NCBI GenBank assembly: GCA_944474755.1
Contig: OX104125.1
Coordinates: 49,463,346 to 49,527,345 of the forward strand
DNA: 64,000 nucleotides
Direction of reading: 5' to 3'
DNA from: Limnoperna fortunei
Taxonomy: Eukaryota > Mollusca > Bivalvia > Mytilida > Modiolidae
The notes beneath the pieces were generated by a model, which worked only from the letters and a program-made list of their open reading frames with translations, was not told the origin of the DNA and did not search any database. How positions within the stretch are numbered: the first letter of the stretch is position 1; each line of letters begins with the position of its first letter. Made by a program: the position numbers and the translations under genes. Below are positions 43,851 to 56,300 of the stretch, piece by piece.

Positions 43851-46800
43851 ATTTTACTGTTATGAACGTTTAAAATTCGTGTTCTATTAGCCTTTAGAAC
43901 TGATGCGAAAGGTCAAAATAACTGCACGCCAAGCCTGTAGACAAGGTAACTAATATGGACGTTAAATATTCTTTTCCTCCATATCTTTAGACAATTTGAC
44001 TGCTATTAACGTTTAAAATTCTTGTTCTAAAAGCCTTTAGACATTGTCGCTGCTATGGACGTTTGAAATTTTCTGTTTTACAAGGCTTTAGACAATGTAA
44101 ATGTTATGTTCGTTTAAAGTTCTTGTTCTACACGCCTTTAGACAATGTAACTGTTTTGAACGTTTATAATTCTTGTTCTACAAGCTTTAAGACTATCTAC
44201 CAGATAAAAACGTTTTCAATTCTTGTTCTACAAGAGTTTAGATAACGTAGTTGCTATTAACGTTAACAAGTCTTGCTTTACAAGCGTTAAGACAATGTAG
44301 TTGCTACTTATTTTAACAATTCGTGTTCTGAAATACTTAGGGCAATGGAACTGCTATTACCGGTTTAAATATTTGTTCTACCAGCATTTAGTGAACGGAA
44401 CTGCTATGGACGTTTAGTCCCTTCTTTGTAAGTTCAAAGTTCTTTTTCTACAAGCCTTTAGACCATTAAATGCTAATGTCGTTTCAATTCGTGTTCTACA
44501 ATCCATTAGACATTTTTTACTGATATGAACGTTTGCAGTTCTTGATCTCAAAGCCTTTAGAACTAATGCGAACGGTTAAAATAACTGTACGCAAAGCGTG
44601 TAGATAATTTAACAGCTTTGGACGTTTGATATTCTTTTTTTACATGCCTTGAGATAATTTTACTGCTATTAACGTGTAAAATGCTTGTTCGAAAAGCCTT
44701 TAGACAATGTAACTGCTATGGACGTTTGAAATTCTTGTTTTACAAGGCTTTTTACAATATAAATGCTATTTTCGTCTTAAGTTCTTATTCTACACGCTTT
44801 TAGACAATGTAACTTCTGGCCTCGGTTGCCGAGTGGGTAGGTAATTCGTTTACTATGGATCACGTTTTCTGTTAACAATGAGGTTGCGGGTTCGAGTCTA
44901 ACTTCGGGTAGGGTGTACTTGACTCCAATTTTAATTGACAATGATTGCCTGTTTTCTTATAGGAGGTCGGGGGTTCTCTCCGGGTACTCCAGCTTCCTCC
45001 TCCAATAAAAACTGCACGCTATGAAATACCTGAAAAAAATGCTGAAAGTGGCGTTAAACACCATACATCAAACAAACAAACAAGCAAACAAACAAACAAT
45101 GCAGCTTCAATGAAGGTTTACAATTATTGTTCTACAAGCCTTTAGACAATGCAACTGATATCAGCATGTTCCATACTTGTTCCACAAAAAATTAGAGAAC
45201 GTAGTTGCTATGAACGTTTACAATACTTGTTCTACAAGCTTTCGGATAATGTAGTTGTGTCCGTGTCAAATTCGTGTTCAACAAGTCTTTCGACAATGTT
45301 CTAAAAGCCTTTAAGCAAAGTGACTGCTATGAACGTTTAAAATTCGTTTTCTACAAGCCTTTAGACAATTTAACTGATATTGACGTTTAGAATTCTTGTT
45401 CTACAAGACTTTAGACACTGTATCTGATATGAACGTAAACAATTCTTGTTCAAAAATACTTTGAACAATGGAACTGCTATGACCGTTTAAAATTTCCTTC
45501 TACAAGCCTTGAGGGAAAGGAACTGCGATGATCGTTAATCATTATTGTTTTACAAGCCTTTTGACAATTTAACTGGTATGAGCGTTTAAATTTCCTGTTC
45601 TACAAGCCTTTAGACAATGTAACTGCTTTGAACGCTTAAAATGCATGTTTTTCGAGGTTTTAAACACTTTAAGTTTATGTTCTAGAAGCCTTTAAACAAT
45701 GTAACAGCTTTGAACGTTTAAAATTCATGTTTTACAAGTCTTTGGACAATGAAACTTCAATGTACCTTTAAAGTTCATGTTCTACAAGAGTTTAGACAAT
45801 GTAACTGATATGAACGTTTAAAATTATTGTTCTACAAGAGTTTAGACAATGTAGTTGCTATGACATTTACAATTCTTGTTCTTCAAGCTTTAAGACAATG
45901 CAGTTGCTATGAACGTAAACATTTCAAGTTTGAAATACTTAAAACATTGGACCTGCTATTACCATTTTAAATTTGTGTTCTACCATCATTTAGAGAACGG
46001 AACATCTATTACCGTTTTAAATTTTTGCTTCACCAGCATTTGGAGAACGGAACTAGACGCTTACAATTAATGTTTTACAAGGGTTAAGACAATGTAACTT
46101 CAATGCAACTGATATGAATGTATTCAATTTAGAGAACGAACTGCTATTACCGTTTTAAATTTTTTGTTTGACCAGCATTTGGAGAACGGAACTGGACTTT
46201 TACAATTAAGACAATGTAATTTCTATGAAACTGATATGAATGTTTTCAATTCTTCTGCTACAATGGAACTGCAATGAATGTTTCATTTTATTCTGCAATC
46301 CTTTTTGACAATGTCACTGGTATGACCGTAAACAATTCTTGTTCTATCAGCCTTTAGACAATGTAGTTGCTATGATCGTTTAAAATTCCTGTTCTACAAG
46401 CCTTTAGACAACGTAACTGCTTTCAACGTTAACATTCATGTTTTCCATGGCTCTAAACAATTTAACTTCTATGCACGTATACAATTCTTGATCTACAAGC
46501 CTTTAGACAATGTAACTGTTTTGAACGTTTGAAATTCTTGTTTTACAAGGCTTTAGATACTGTAACTTCTATGAACGTTTAAAATTCTTGATCTACAAGT
46601 CTTAAGACTATGTAACTGTTTTGAATGTTTGAAATTCATGTTCTAGAAACCCTTAGATATAAACGTTTTCAATTTTTGACCTATAAGAGCTTAGACAACG
46701 TAGTTGCTATGATCGTTAACAATTCTTGTTCTACAAGCTAAAATACTTGGGACAATGAAACTGGTATAATTTGCCTTTTTTAATTTTATTTCTACCAGCA

Positions 46801-47232
46801 TTTAGGGAAGGGAACAGCTATTACCGTTTTAAAGTTTTGTTCTACCAGCATTAAGAGGACGGAACTGCTATGGACGTTGAAGATTAATGTTTTACAAGGT
46901 TGTAGACGATGTAACTTCTATAAACGTTTCAAAGTTCTTGTTCTACAAGCCTTTAGACATTGTATCTGCCTTGAATGTTTAAAGTTCATGTTTACAAGGT
47001 ATTAAACAATGTAACTTCTATGTACGTTTGAAGTTCTTGTTCTAAAAGCCTTTAAACAATATAACTAATATGAACGTTTTTAAATTCTTGTTTCACAAGA
47101 GTTTAGACAATGTAGTTGCTATAAAGTTAATAATTCCTGTTCTACAAGCTTTTAGACAATGTCTTTGCTGTGAACTTTAAAAATACTTGTTCTGAAATAC
47201 TGACAATAGACTGCTTTTACCTTTTAAAAGTA
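43851..47232. repeat. 50-bp minisatellite array 1, copy 3
   Basis: Monomer order matches copies 1 and 2, including the clusters of the second monomer type near 44355-44400, 45960-46180 and 46790-46870. Interrupted by the SINE at 44817-45096. One local loss of about 20 bp near 46655. Confidence 0.92.
44817..45096 (+). mobile_element. tRNA-derived SINE in array 1, copy 3
   Basis: Intact A box (TTGCCGAGTGGGTAG) and B box (GGTTCGAGTCT), the full conserved tail with GAAAGTGGCGTTAAAC, and a longer AAAC-rich end than copy 1. Target duplication CAATGTAACTTC (44805-44816) and CAATGCAGCTTC (45097-45108). Confidence 0.88.
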
Positions 47233-48908
47233 ACTCAATGACGATGATTTTGGTAATGTGTTTTCAAAGCATTATAGTAGAGACTAGGTATAGTTCAGGA
47301 CGAGAATCGTTTATAATCAATAGACTTTTTTTTAGAGAAAATGAGACTAGTCAAGTCGTAATCGAGTGCAGGTCGAGACCTATTCGAACTCTAGTCTGGT
47401 AGAGACTTTTCTGACCTTTTCTAGTCTTGTCGAGATTTTATTTACATCGCCAGTCCTTTATAGCCTAATTCAGAATTTTCAAGCGAGTCAAGACGTATAT
47501 CGAGAAAAGTTAAGAAATATTAAAACAGATTTAGACCGGTCGAGTAAAATCCTGTACAAATCAGTGCAATAAGTAACCTTTTCATACAAGCACAGCTATA
47601 ATTTTCTATACGTTCCATTTTCTTTCACTGTACCATGAGATGGCTGTCTTCCTTTTCAATTTACAGTTTGATATCCACTGTCTAAGGGTATCTCCTTAAA
47701 TAATATAAAATATCAACACAACACAGTAAACCAAGTTTTAAATTTAAACTAGTATATCCAATGGCATTTCATTATCAAACGAATAAATTAGTCTTGAAAA
47801 TTTTAGAACCTGGATGTGTCATACTTTTAAGCACGCCTATCTAGTTAAAAACGTCTTTGAACTGTGATATTTACTTCAAATGATTCAGATAACAATGAAA
47901 TCTTAAACATTTAAACAGCTCATTAATATGATATAAATTCATTAGATGTGGCTTTGTTTTATTACATCACACTCACAAAACAACACCAATTCAATGAAGA
48001 ACATTTTGGTAACAAATTTCATAGAACACAAAGGAACAAATTTAGTATGGTTTAAATATGCCGGATTGACATCATTTCCCTTTAGTATAAACTGTAAATA
48101 TATTTGGTTCTTGTTATTGTTATAAACATTCTATACAAATACCAAATAGGCCGTTTTAAGTGGTATCGCTAGCTTCAATCAAAGTTTGTATAATTAACAG
48201 ATAATTGAATGTTATAACAAACCACATGTTCACACGGTCATGGCTATTTATTCGTCATTTGACAAGACTGCCATCGGCAATAAAGAAAGGTCGAAGACAC
48301 CTTAAAATTAATTTGGTCAATTGTGTCCTGAACTGTTGACCTTTTATAAATACAAGATAATCCTTATAACTAGGTATTGTAATGACCCCGTGAAGTAGGT
48401 GGTACTTCATGTTTCAACATTTAAATAAGATTTTTATTATAGATAAAGAGGTCGGTGAGTACTTTACAATTTTGGCAAACTGTTTTATAAATCCAATTAT
48501 CCTTTTAATACAAATACTTGTTATTGCATTTAATTTAAAATTGACTTAATAAGCCGTCAAGAAGGTAATCACCAATAAAAAAAAGTGTCAAACAACTTCA
48601 AGTATTTTGGTTAATTATGTTTCCAATGTGTTGACGTTTTATTAACATAAGATGATTTGTAGAAATAATTTCATGAACTTTAAACATCTTAATTAACTCC
48701 AGGTTTAATTGCATTTGAATTCGCTTCACGATATTTACAGTTAAAAGTCTTTTTTTTTTATTAACAACTGTTTGTCTTTTCTTGATTTATTGTTTAGTAA
48801 CTTATGTGTCCTATGTTGTTTTGTTAATTGTTTGTTAGTACTATAAAGCACGTAAATATTTAATAATGAGCTGTTCGATTAACGGTTTGGAAAAAATAAT
48901 AAGAGAAA
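47233..48908. other. Shortened spacer R, copy 3
   Basis: Collinear with R of copies 1 and 2 but with three deletions: about 80 bp near 47838; about 340-350 bp at 48535 (CATTTAATTT joined to AAAATTGACTTAATAAGCC), which removes the second GCCATCGGCAATAAAG block; and about 370-400 bp at 48752 (AAAAGTCTTTTTTTTT joined to ATTAACAACTG), which removes most of the retroelement-tail-like end. Confidence 0.8.
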
Positions 48909-49128
48909 TCACAATACAATTTCTTGTTCTACAATATTTTGGAAAATGTAACTGCAATGGACGATTAAAATTCTTCTCTCAAAAGCCTTCAGACAATGCC
49001 AATGGTTTGAACGTTAACAATCCTTGCTCTATAAGACTTCAATGTAGCTGATACGAACGCTTACAAATTCTGTACGACAAGCCTTTAGTCAATGTAACTG
49101 CTATGAACGTTAAAAATACTTGCTCCCC

Positions 49129-49223
49129 CATCCTCACAAGTCAGGGTTTCTGTTTCCACATGTGTCCACGAAAACCTGACAAACTTAGCTATGAAATTCC
49201 CGGGCTAGATGTCACTATTGTGA
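49129..49223. mobile_element. MITE left terminal repeat only, copy 3
   Basis: CATCCTCACAAGTCAGGG through CCCGGGCTAGATGTCACTAT as in the complete elements, then an abrupt change at about 49223. The right terminal repeat is absent, so the element is dead. Confidence 0.85.
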
Positions 49224-49305
49224 ACTATTGTAAACTGGACGCCATGAAATAGCTGAAAAATTGCTGAAAGTGGCGTTAAAACACCATTCAAACAATCAAA
49301 CAAAC
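49224..49305 (+). mobile_element. SINE tail fragment joined to the MITE, copy 3
   Basis: ACTGGACGCCATGAAATAGC, TGAAAAATTGCTGAAAGTGG and CGTTAAAACACC, then AAAC-type repeats. This is the 3' part of the SINE family seen in array 1, but the sequence (GACGCCATGAAATAGC) is not that of the array 1 copies (CACGCTATGAAATACC). It is therefore another insertion, 5'-truncated, not a piece moved from array 1. Confidence 0.75.
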
Positions 49306-49611
49306 AATTAAATGTTGTAAACATTTAAAATTCGTGTTCTACAATAATTTAGACAATGTAACTGATTTGAATGTTTAAAATTATTGTTACAAGGTTTTAG
49401 ACTATTTAACTGAAATTTATGTTCAAAGTTATTTTTCTGAAAGCCTTTAGACAATGCAAGTGCAATGGACGTTAAAAATACTTCTTCTACAAGCCTTTAG
49501 ACAATTTAACTGCTATAACAGTTTACAATTCTAGCTCTTCTAGTGTTTAGACAATGCAACTTCAATAAACGCTTAAAATTCGTGTTCTACAAGCTTTCCG
49601 ACATTGGTAAA

Positions 49612-51720
49612 GGGTATTGTTTTCCTCCACTCCTCAGTTAAAAGTTTTTTTCGGGTAAACATCAATCGTTACTTGCGTAAGTATTTCCATTTAATAATAC
49701 GGTATTATTTTGATATACACCATTAGGAAGCATACATTGACGGAACGTAATGCTAAACCATGAAGAAATCTTATATTTCAGAAAATGTCTCATTGAGAAA
49801 CACGAAACCTACGACTCATAAGAAAACATAAGAAAACTGTATTAAACAAAACTGGAACAATGTAAACAAGTCTGTAAAACGTCAGAACGTTTTAAGAATG
49901 GATTCTGTTACGACATTCCGTTTGTGTTGACATATTTTGTCTCACAGACATTTTATCCATTTCCAGAGTATCTTGTATTTGTCAAAAGTCTCTATCTCTA
50001 TCTCATATATGTGTTCGTTGCGTCAGTCAAAATATGATGCAAGTGTCGTATTTTGACTTAAAGCCTGCGAAACAAGTTTGTTCACTACAGATACAAAGAG
50101 TGTTTCATCAGTCGTATAAGACAAACTTTGATTGAGATTATGAAAGAATTATTGTGTCTATGGCAGATAAAACATGTCCATGATACATTTTAGACGTTTG
50201 CTGTCAATGACCGTCGACATTACTCTTCTTTTAATATTTGTCAGCAAAACGAAATTTTAAATGTTTGAAAGATTTTTTTATTTATTTATCCGTTAACTTA
50301 AGTCGGAAGTTTTATGGACCGATTTTGATCGGTCCGATGAATTTATAACATGCCCCATATCCAACGATTGGAATTTATGTTCTTATTGACTGATTGCTAA
50401 CGGATGCTTGGTTGCTGACTGAGTACATTTGCTGCTGTGTCTTTAACCTAAGATCCTCTAATTATTATACAATTTACTTATCATAAAGTTGATATTTTAA
50501 GGGATAAGTAAGCGCTTTAGTTTGATGAATACCCGGTTTAACCTCAAGTTTATTACAAGTGTATTTGTCATTAATGTTTACTTTGTTTGCCTTTATGATT
50601 CTATGTCTTTGTAATTTGCTTGTAACTTGTTGTATGTGTTTGTATACACAGTTTATCCTTATTATCCATATTGCAGGACAAAGGGACAGAGAAAAAAATC
50701 AGCATGAAATCGTTTTAAGACCTCACGTTCCAGAAGGAACCACACAATGTCTTTAGCAATCTAGTGATACAAGTATAAAGTTTTTGCAAACGACTTGAAT
50801 GTAAAATATAAATTAAGTTTTGTGAAAAGAACCATTTAGTATTGATATCATGGAAAACCGTTATTAGCACTTACCTATTGACATAATGCCTAGAAAAGTT
50901 CCGTCTTAATTACGTCAAATTTTATTTTGATATCTGACAATACGATAGCACGTGCTTTGGATATCCGTTTTTTTATTTTAATTAGTAAAATATCGGTCAC
51001 ACCATTTTAAGCTCCGCCCTCTTGTTGGTCATCAGTTGTTAATAGGTGGAATCAACAGTCTTGTATGTGTTACAAGTAATTAATAGCACAACCTTCTTCG
51101 TAAGACAAGTGCACATTTTCACGCTTCTCATTCAAAAATGTATTTGTCTAATATGGTCTGTACCACAAATATAATTTGAAAAAACATTATATGATCAAAA
51201 TATTTAGTCGTCGTAAAATTCAAATCCTGTTCAATCTGCTTAAGGTGTGAAAGAGTAATCTAGGTGTACATATGTTTTATTTTGTTGGTGACCGTGTTTA
51301 TACATTTTTCATGTGTATCACCATAAACAAATTCTTTGCTATTTAAAAGAAAATTCGTCTTTTGCGTTCTTTCGTTAGTTGACCTTATTATAACCCGTAT
51401 GTTACTAGAGTGTTATATAAACAATGTGTTTCGTTTTGTAAATTTGAAAGTTTGTTCTTTGTTCTGATAGACGATTTTAAAAGACAATGAGTTTTAAAGC
51501 AGAATCATATACATTTGTTTTAAAGTACAGTGATTATAAGTTATGATACACAATGCATTGATTTATTAAAGTTGATACAAATTATTCACAACAAATAAGC
51601 TGCAGACATACTAGTAAGACACTGAAAAGTCAAAACTATAAATCATACAACATCTTAATCGTTTGAATGTTAATTTTTTTCTCGATTTGGCGCAACTGAT
51701 GAGACTTGATTAAACGAAAT
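49612..51720. repeat. Segment S of copy 3
   Basis: Collinear with S from about 16358 of copy 1; the first 550 bp of S are missing. Contains the two recurrent stem-loops (near 50028 and 50317, the second now GGACCGATTTTGATCGGTCC). No gene is supported. Confidence 0.85.
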
Positions 51721-53330
51721 GCTTGTCTGGCATAGTAAATTCTGTTAACCTTGGTTAATCTTTAATAACATATGTAAATGACATCAGTAAAATATAAAAA
51801 AAACATCAAACTGCTTTCTTTTTTTGAGTACAATAAAAGGATTTCAGTGTTCGACTCACATAAAAACCAAGGTGTAGATTAGTCTATGTTATATATCCTA
51901 CAGTCATCAAAACAGGAGTCTGATGGGGCATTCTATGTAATTATATTTGAATTATTTAAGAAGACTATCTAAGATACTCTCCAGATACGGATTATGTGTT
52001 GCGCTGTGTATTTGTTGAAACACTTCTCAGTGTCTGGACAGGTCTGAACAACTGCAGCATGGGTGTATTGTTTCTTCTACTGATATTTGCCCTATTATTC
52101 ATGAGCTTCTGTTGGCGATTGTTTGACGAATCTACTCACAATGTGAGTGCGAATGACAGATGACCAACAGATGTATTAAGTTTTCCCAAGCGTTGATACT
52201 ATTTTTTATCATAGTTACTCTCTTTGTGTTTTGTGTTTGTTGTTTCTGTGTTGCGCTGTACATGACTATCTTTATCCATATTTGTGAGCAACTGTGACAT
52301 TTAGCTTATTTATGATGACCTGTTTTCAGCATTTTACACTTGTACAACCGGATTACTCCGTTACCTACGTTATAACAAGGGTGTATGGAAATGGGATCAC
52401 CTGAAAGTACTTCTGTACAGCCTTTGTCTCCGTTTCAGGCTGATCAGAAGTACTTTCAGGTGGTATGATTTCCGTACACCCGGTAATAACGTATATAACT
52501 GATATAAATGATAATGTTTATGGCTTAGATATTCAAAACTAAATTAATATAATGCAGTGTTCATCTTTTTAGTGGAAACGTAGAATATAAAGAACTTATT
52601 ATAATTAGATCATTTATTAGCACCATTAAAAAAACTGTGAATGAACATTACATGTTATATTTTTACTAGTTACTTGCCCAGACAGTATTATACAAGTTAT
52701 TTACACCTCCTCACCAACTAAATTTGAAAAGTAAGGTATGTGTTTTTGATACAACTTATACTAACTTATTCAATAAATGTGACAAAATCATGTTTGATTA
52801 AGGACAGTTACTTCACATTGATGCCGTTTGTTAAATGATAATATTACAATTCCTTTAGACATATTATGTTTGCCTCCTCGTTGTGGTAAGTCTAAAAATA
52901 ATCGCACATCGAGTCTCCTGTTATGTTTGTCTGTCCTGCAACCTTGTAAAAAATGTAGTTGCAGTTGACTAAGAAGGTAAATATAATAAAATAAATGCTT
53001 TTATATGTGTATAAAGAAAAACAAGAAGCAACAAGTTAGTTGACCGATATACAGGGATTTACAATTAAAACAGCAGACCAAACGATTCATTTAAAACTAA
53101 TGATTGATTGATGTATTGATTGACTGATTGATTCACTATTTCAGAAAAACTGTATACTACTATATAATATACTATTTTACTTTGTATTTGATATGCAGAT
53201 GCTTTTAGATTATGTGTTTTTCATTGTTTGTTTGTTAGTTCGTTAGTATGTGTTCCTCTAGTGCATATGTCTATCTTACATCGTCTTCCTTAAACACGTA
53301 GATTTCGTTGCGGATAAAATTTATCATTGA
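51721..53330. repeat. Segment T of copy 3
   Basis: Nearly identical to T of copy 2 over its full length. It leads into alpha of copy 4 just as T of copy 2 leads into alpha of copy 3. Confidence 0.87.
52368..52491. repeat. Long hairpin in T, copy 3
   Basis: Same perfect 18-bp inner arms as in copy 2 (52398-52415 and 52445-52462) and the same outer arms. Confidence 0.88.
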
Positions 53331-56300
53331 CTTCGTTTAATAAAAGTTTAAAATTCTATGTATATAAGACCACTTGAGTGACATCAAATTTTATGTTCGA
53401 CGAAATTAAAAGGATTCGATAGTTTATAACACTTAAAAGAACTAGGTTGGTGTAAACGCGCGTCTCGTCTAACTAAAACTCATCCTTGGCGATGAAACCT
53501 ACACAAAATTTAAAATCCAAATGATTAAGATGTTGTAGTGCTTTAATCACACAGATTCGAAGATCTTATACCAAACCTCATCTTAGCGACTGTAGTAGAT
53601 AACCTGTTTGGAGAGTGTAATTATCCCTGAATGATAAAATTGAATTCTTTACATTTATAAATATGTCTATTATAGCTGCTGCAAAAGACTGAGTTCTCCG
53701 TGTGTTCAGAATGCTACACATTATTCAACTGGCAGTCAAAATTGTGATCCCATCAGTACCTTTTTTCTGTGACTTATTATTCCAGTCCCATATTTAGCGA
53801 CATATTACTTCTCGGACCTTGAACAAACAAGCAATTAATCAATGCGCAGGTATGACGCATCAAAGAAGTAAACTTGTTTAACCGTTGTTTTTTTAAAAGG
53901 CAAAATAGCATACTCTGTTCCGTGGAAATATTATCAAATATACAAATGCAACAAAAATTAGTAAGTACTATGGCAGATGCGCGTAAATCTAATGAAGAGG
54001 GAAAGGTGGATCTCACACTACAAATATTGGCAAGACATTACCACAAAGAATTTGATATAACAACATTACCGAAAACCTTTACTCGCTGATAAATATAATA
54101 TTGTATTTACAGATTGTTATGCATTTAGCAACACATTTGCATTTTAGCACGTCAACGATTTTGGTTTATATCCCAGCTTTATAATATGAGTACATTGATT
54201 TTATTGCATTAACAAACATAACTTATGACAAAACCTCAATTGTTTAATTCTATATGAGTACTAATTGTATAAATATGTCAGCAGAAAATACAAAGGAAAC
54301 CGCCCGAACAACAAGAATGTCTAGGGACGAATACCCTTTGCGGATATATAAAACATAAACAACAGGAAAAAACAAAAAGCACACTATTAAGAGAAAGTGA
54401 GTAATCCAAAATGACGTAAGACATTAATAACTGCACAAAGAAATAGAGATAGAGCAATATTTTAAGCATTATTTCTTAGAACACTTTGCTTCCGACATGT
54501 CATCCGACGTATAAACAATGTAGAAAAGTTATGCTCGACATGTTGGGCTTTATAGATGCAAGTGTCACACATTCGAATCCTATCGTGTCAGAAAATAGAG
54601 TTTAATAGATTTCCCCCTATGTCGTGGAGAGTACAAATAAACATTTTTTTTACCGACAATCTAAGAATTGTGTTTTCATCCAGCACTTCTAAAATACAAT
54701 TTATACTCTCGACACACAAGAGAAAAGAGTGAATTTCCAGCAAATTCCAGCGTATTCCAGTAATAGCTTGACATCACAAACATATATTTCATACGAAAAC
54801 ATGTAAATCACTCAGAATAATAATGAATGTCGTTCAAAGGGAGGTACATTATCTCTCACACATATCGCAGGTGACATATTTATGGTCTCGAGTTTGTAGG
54901 CCCACACACATTTTAAAACACAGATTTTGCATCTTGTACAGTATGACTGTGCATTGTAGCAATTGCTTCCCATAACATCCTTCCTGTTCAATGAAACTTG
55001 TACTAATGGAACGAAAGAAAGTCTTGCTCGATGAAAGTTTATAGATATGCGTGTGTTTTATTTTAAATAACGCAAATGTGTTTTTCATTCTGTATTGTCA
55101 TATTTTTTAATTTGTATACATGGTGTAACGATATAAATAAAAAGTTGACTACACAAAGAAGCAATATTTTATTTGATTCTTTTGATGACAAGAAATTACC
55201 CAAGTGCATAAAGGATCCATAACTAACGTAAACAATACCTTTTTGGTATATTGGAAAGAGCTTCCTGCTGCAAATAAACGACATCTCTTGCTAATTTTGT
55301 TCACACTTAACGTTTATACGCTTTGACAGTAATAGATATATAAATGGTTTTTGCATTGTCAAGCTCTTCAATAGGAATTGATTGCCAGTTATAACCAGAG
55401 AACCACAGAAACAAACCATACAAAATTAAGACTAAAATTACACATGACCGTGTTTGTGTGTCATATCTATTTACGCTAGTTAAAATCAATGCGTAATTAC
55501 AGTTTCGATAAAAAAAACACTGCATTAAATAAGTATATTATGTCAGACATTTAGAGACGTATATACACGTTTTTTAATTAATGCAAGTAGTAATCATAAA
55601 CACAAAACTTAATATGTATTATAAAATCCAACGAATGAGATATTTATGTGTAAACTTCAAAAATGTTCATATACCAATATCATAAACAATTTCTGGAAAT
55701 CCCTGTTACATTGTCGCTGCGCTTACCTGTTCATGCCTACAACGCATTATGCTTTGCACACATAATCTTATAAATGTACTTGTAAGCAAAACCAACATGA
55801 CCTAAAGGTTATTAAATGTTGTTATTATACTTTTTATAAAAAAGAGTCATAATATGTTTGAGAATGCGTTAACATAAACCTTTCATGATAATAATTTCTA
55901 TTTGTAATAATTATTTGCACTGATAACTTTTGAAGAAAGAAGTCTGAAGGGCAGTGTAGTACAACATATTTAATACAATCATTGTCACTTTGACACGACA
56001 TATGTACGCGTCTACGCGAAACTATGATATAGAATATTGTGCTTAAAGATAAAAACGAACCTATGGGAATATTATCACTTATCCCGAATGTATTCGAAAC
56101 GCATTCTACTTAATAAATCATTAGTATTGTATTCACATAACTACACAGTTATGTAACGCAACAACGACTTACACCAAAATGCAACCGTGAAGGTCATTTT
56201 TAAGTCATGCAAGGATGCTATATTATTATATTATTTTCATCCACTCGTCAGTTAAACACTTTTTTTTGGTTAAACATCAATCGATTCTTGAATTTCCATT

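Larger units (their letters stand above)
48909..49611. repeat. 50-bp minisatellite array 2, rearranged, copy 3
   Basis: Starts as in copies 1 and 2, then the MITE left half, then a SINE-tail fragment, then the last monomers of the array (from AAATGTTGTAAACATTTAAA). The right half of the MITE and about seven monomers are gone. It passes into S at GGTAAAGGGTATTG, inside the S start. Confidence 0.85.
35609..53330. repeat. Higher-order tandem repeat unit, copy 3
   Basis: Third copy and the only one whose two edges both lie inside the window. It starts with the CTTCGTTT word and TATATAAGACCACTTGAGTG nearby, as at 1 and 53331, which gives a spacing of 17722 bp to copy 4. It has several private deletions: about 50 bp near 35718, one foldback arm near 40890, two pieces of R, the right half of the MITE, and the start of S. 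Its alpha segment is almost identical to that of copy 4, and its T segment to that of copy 2. Confidence 0.93.

Noticed and set aside
53777..54016. 79-codon minus-strand frame in alpha, copies 3 and 4
   Set aside because: It is the antisense of the region with the ATGGCAGATGCGCG frame and has no independent support.
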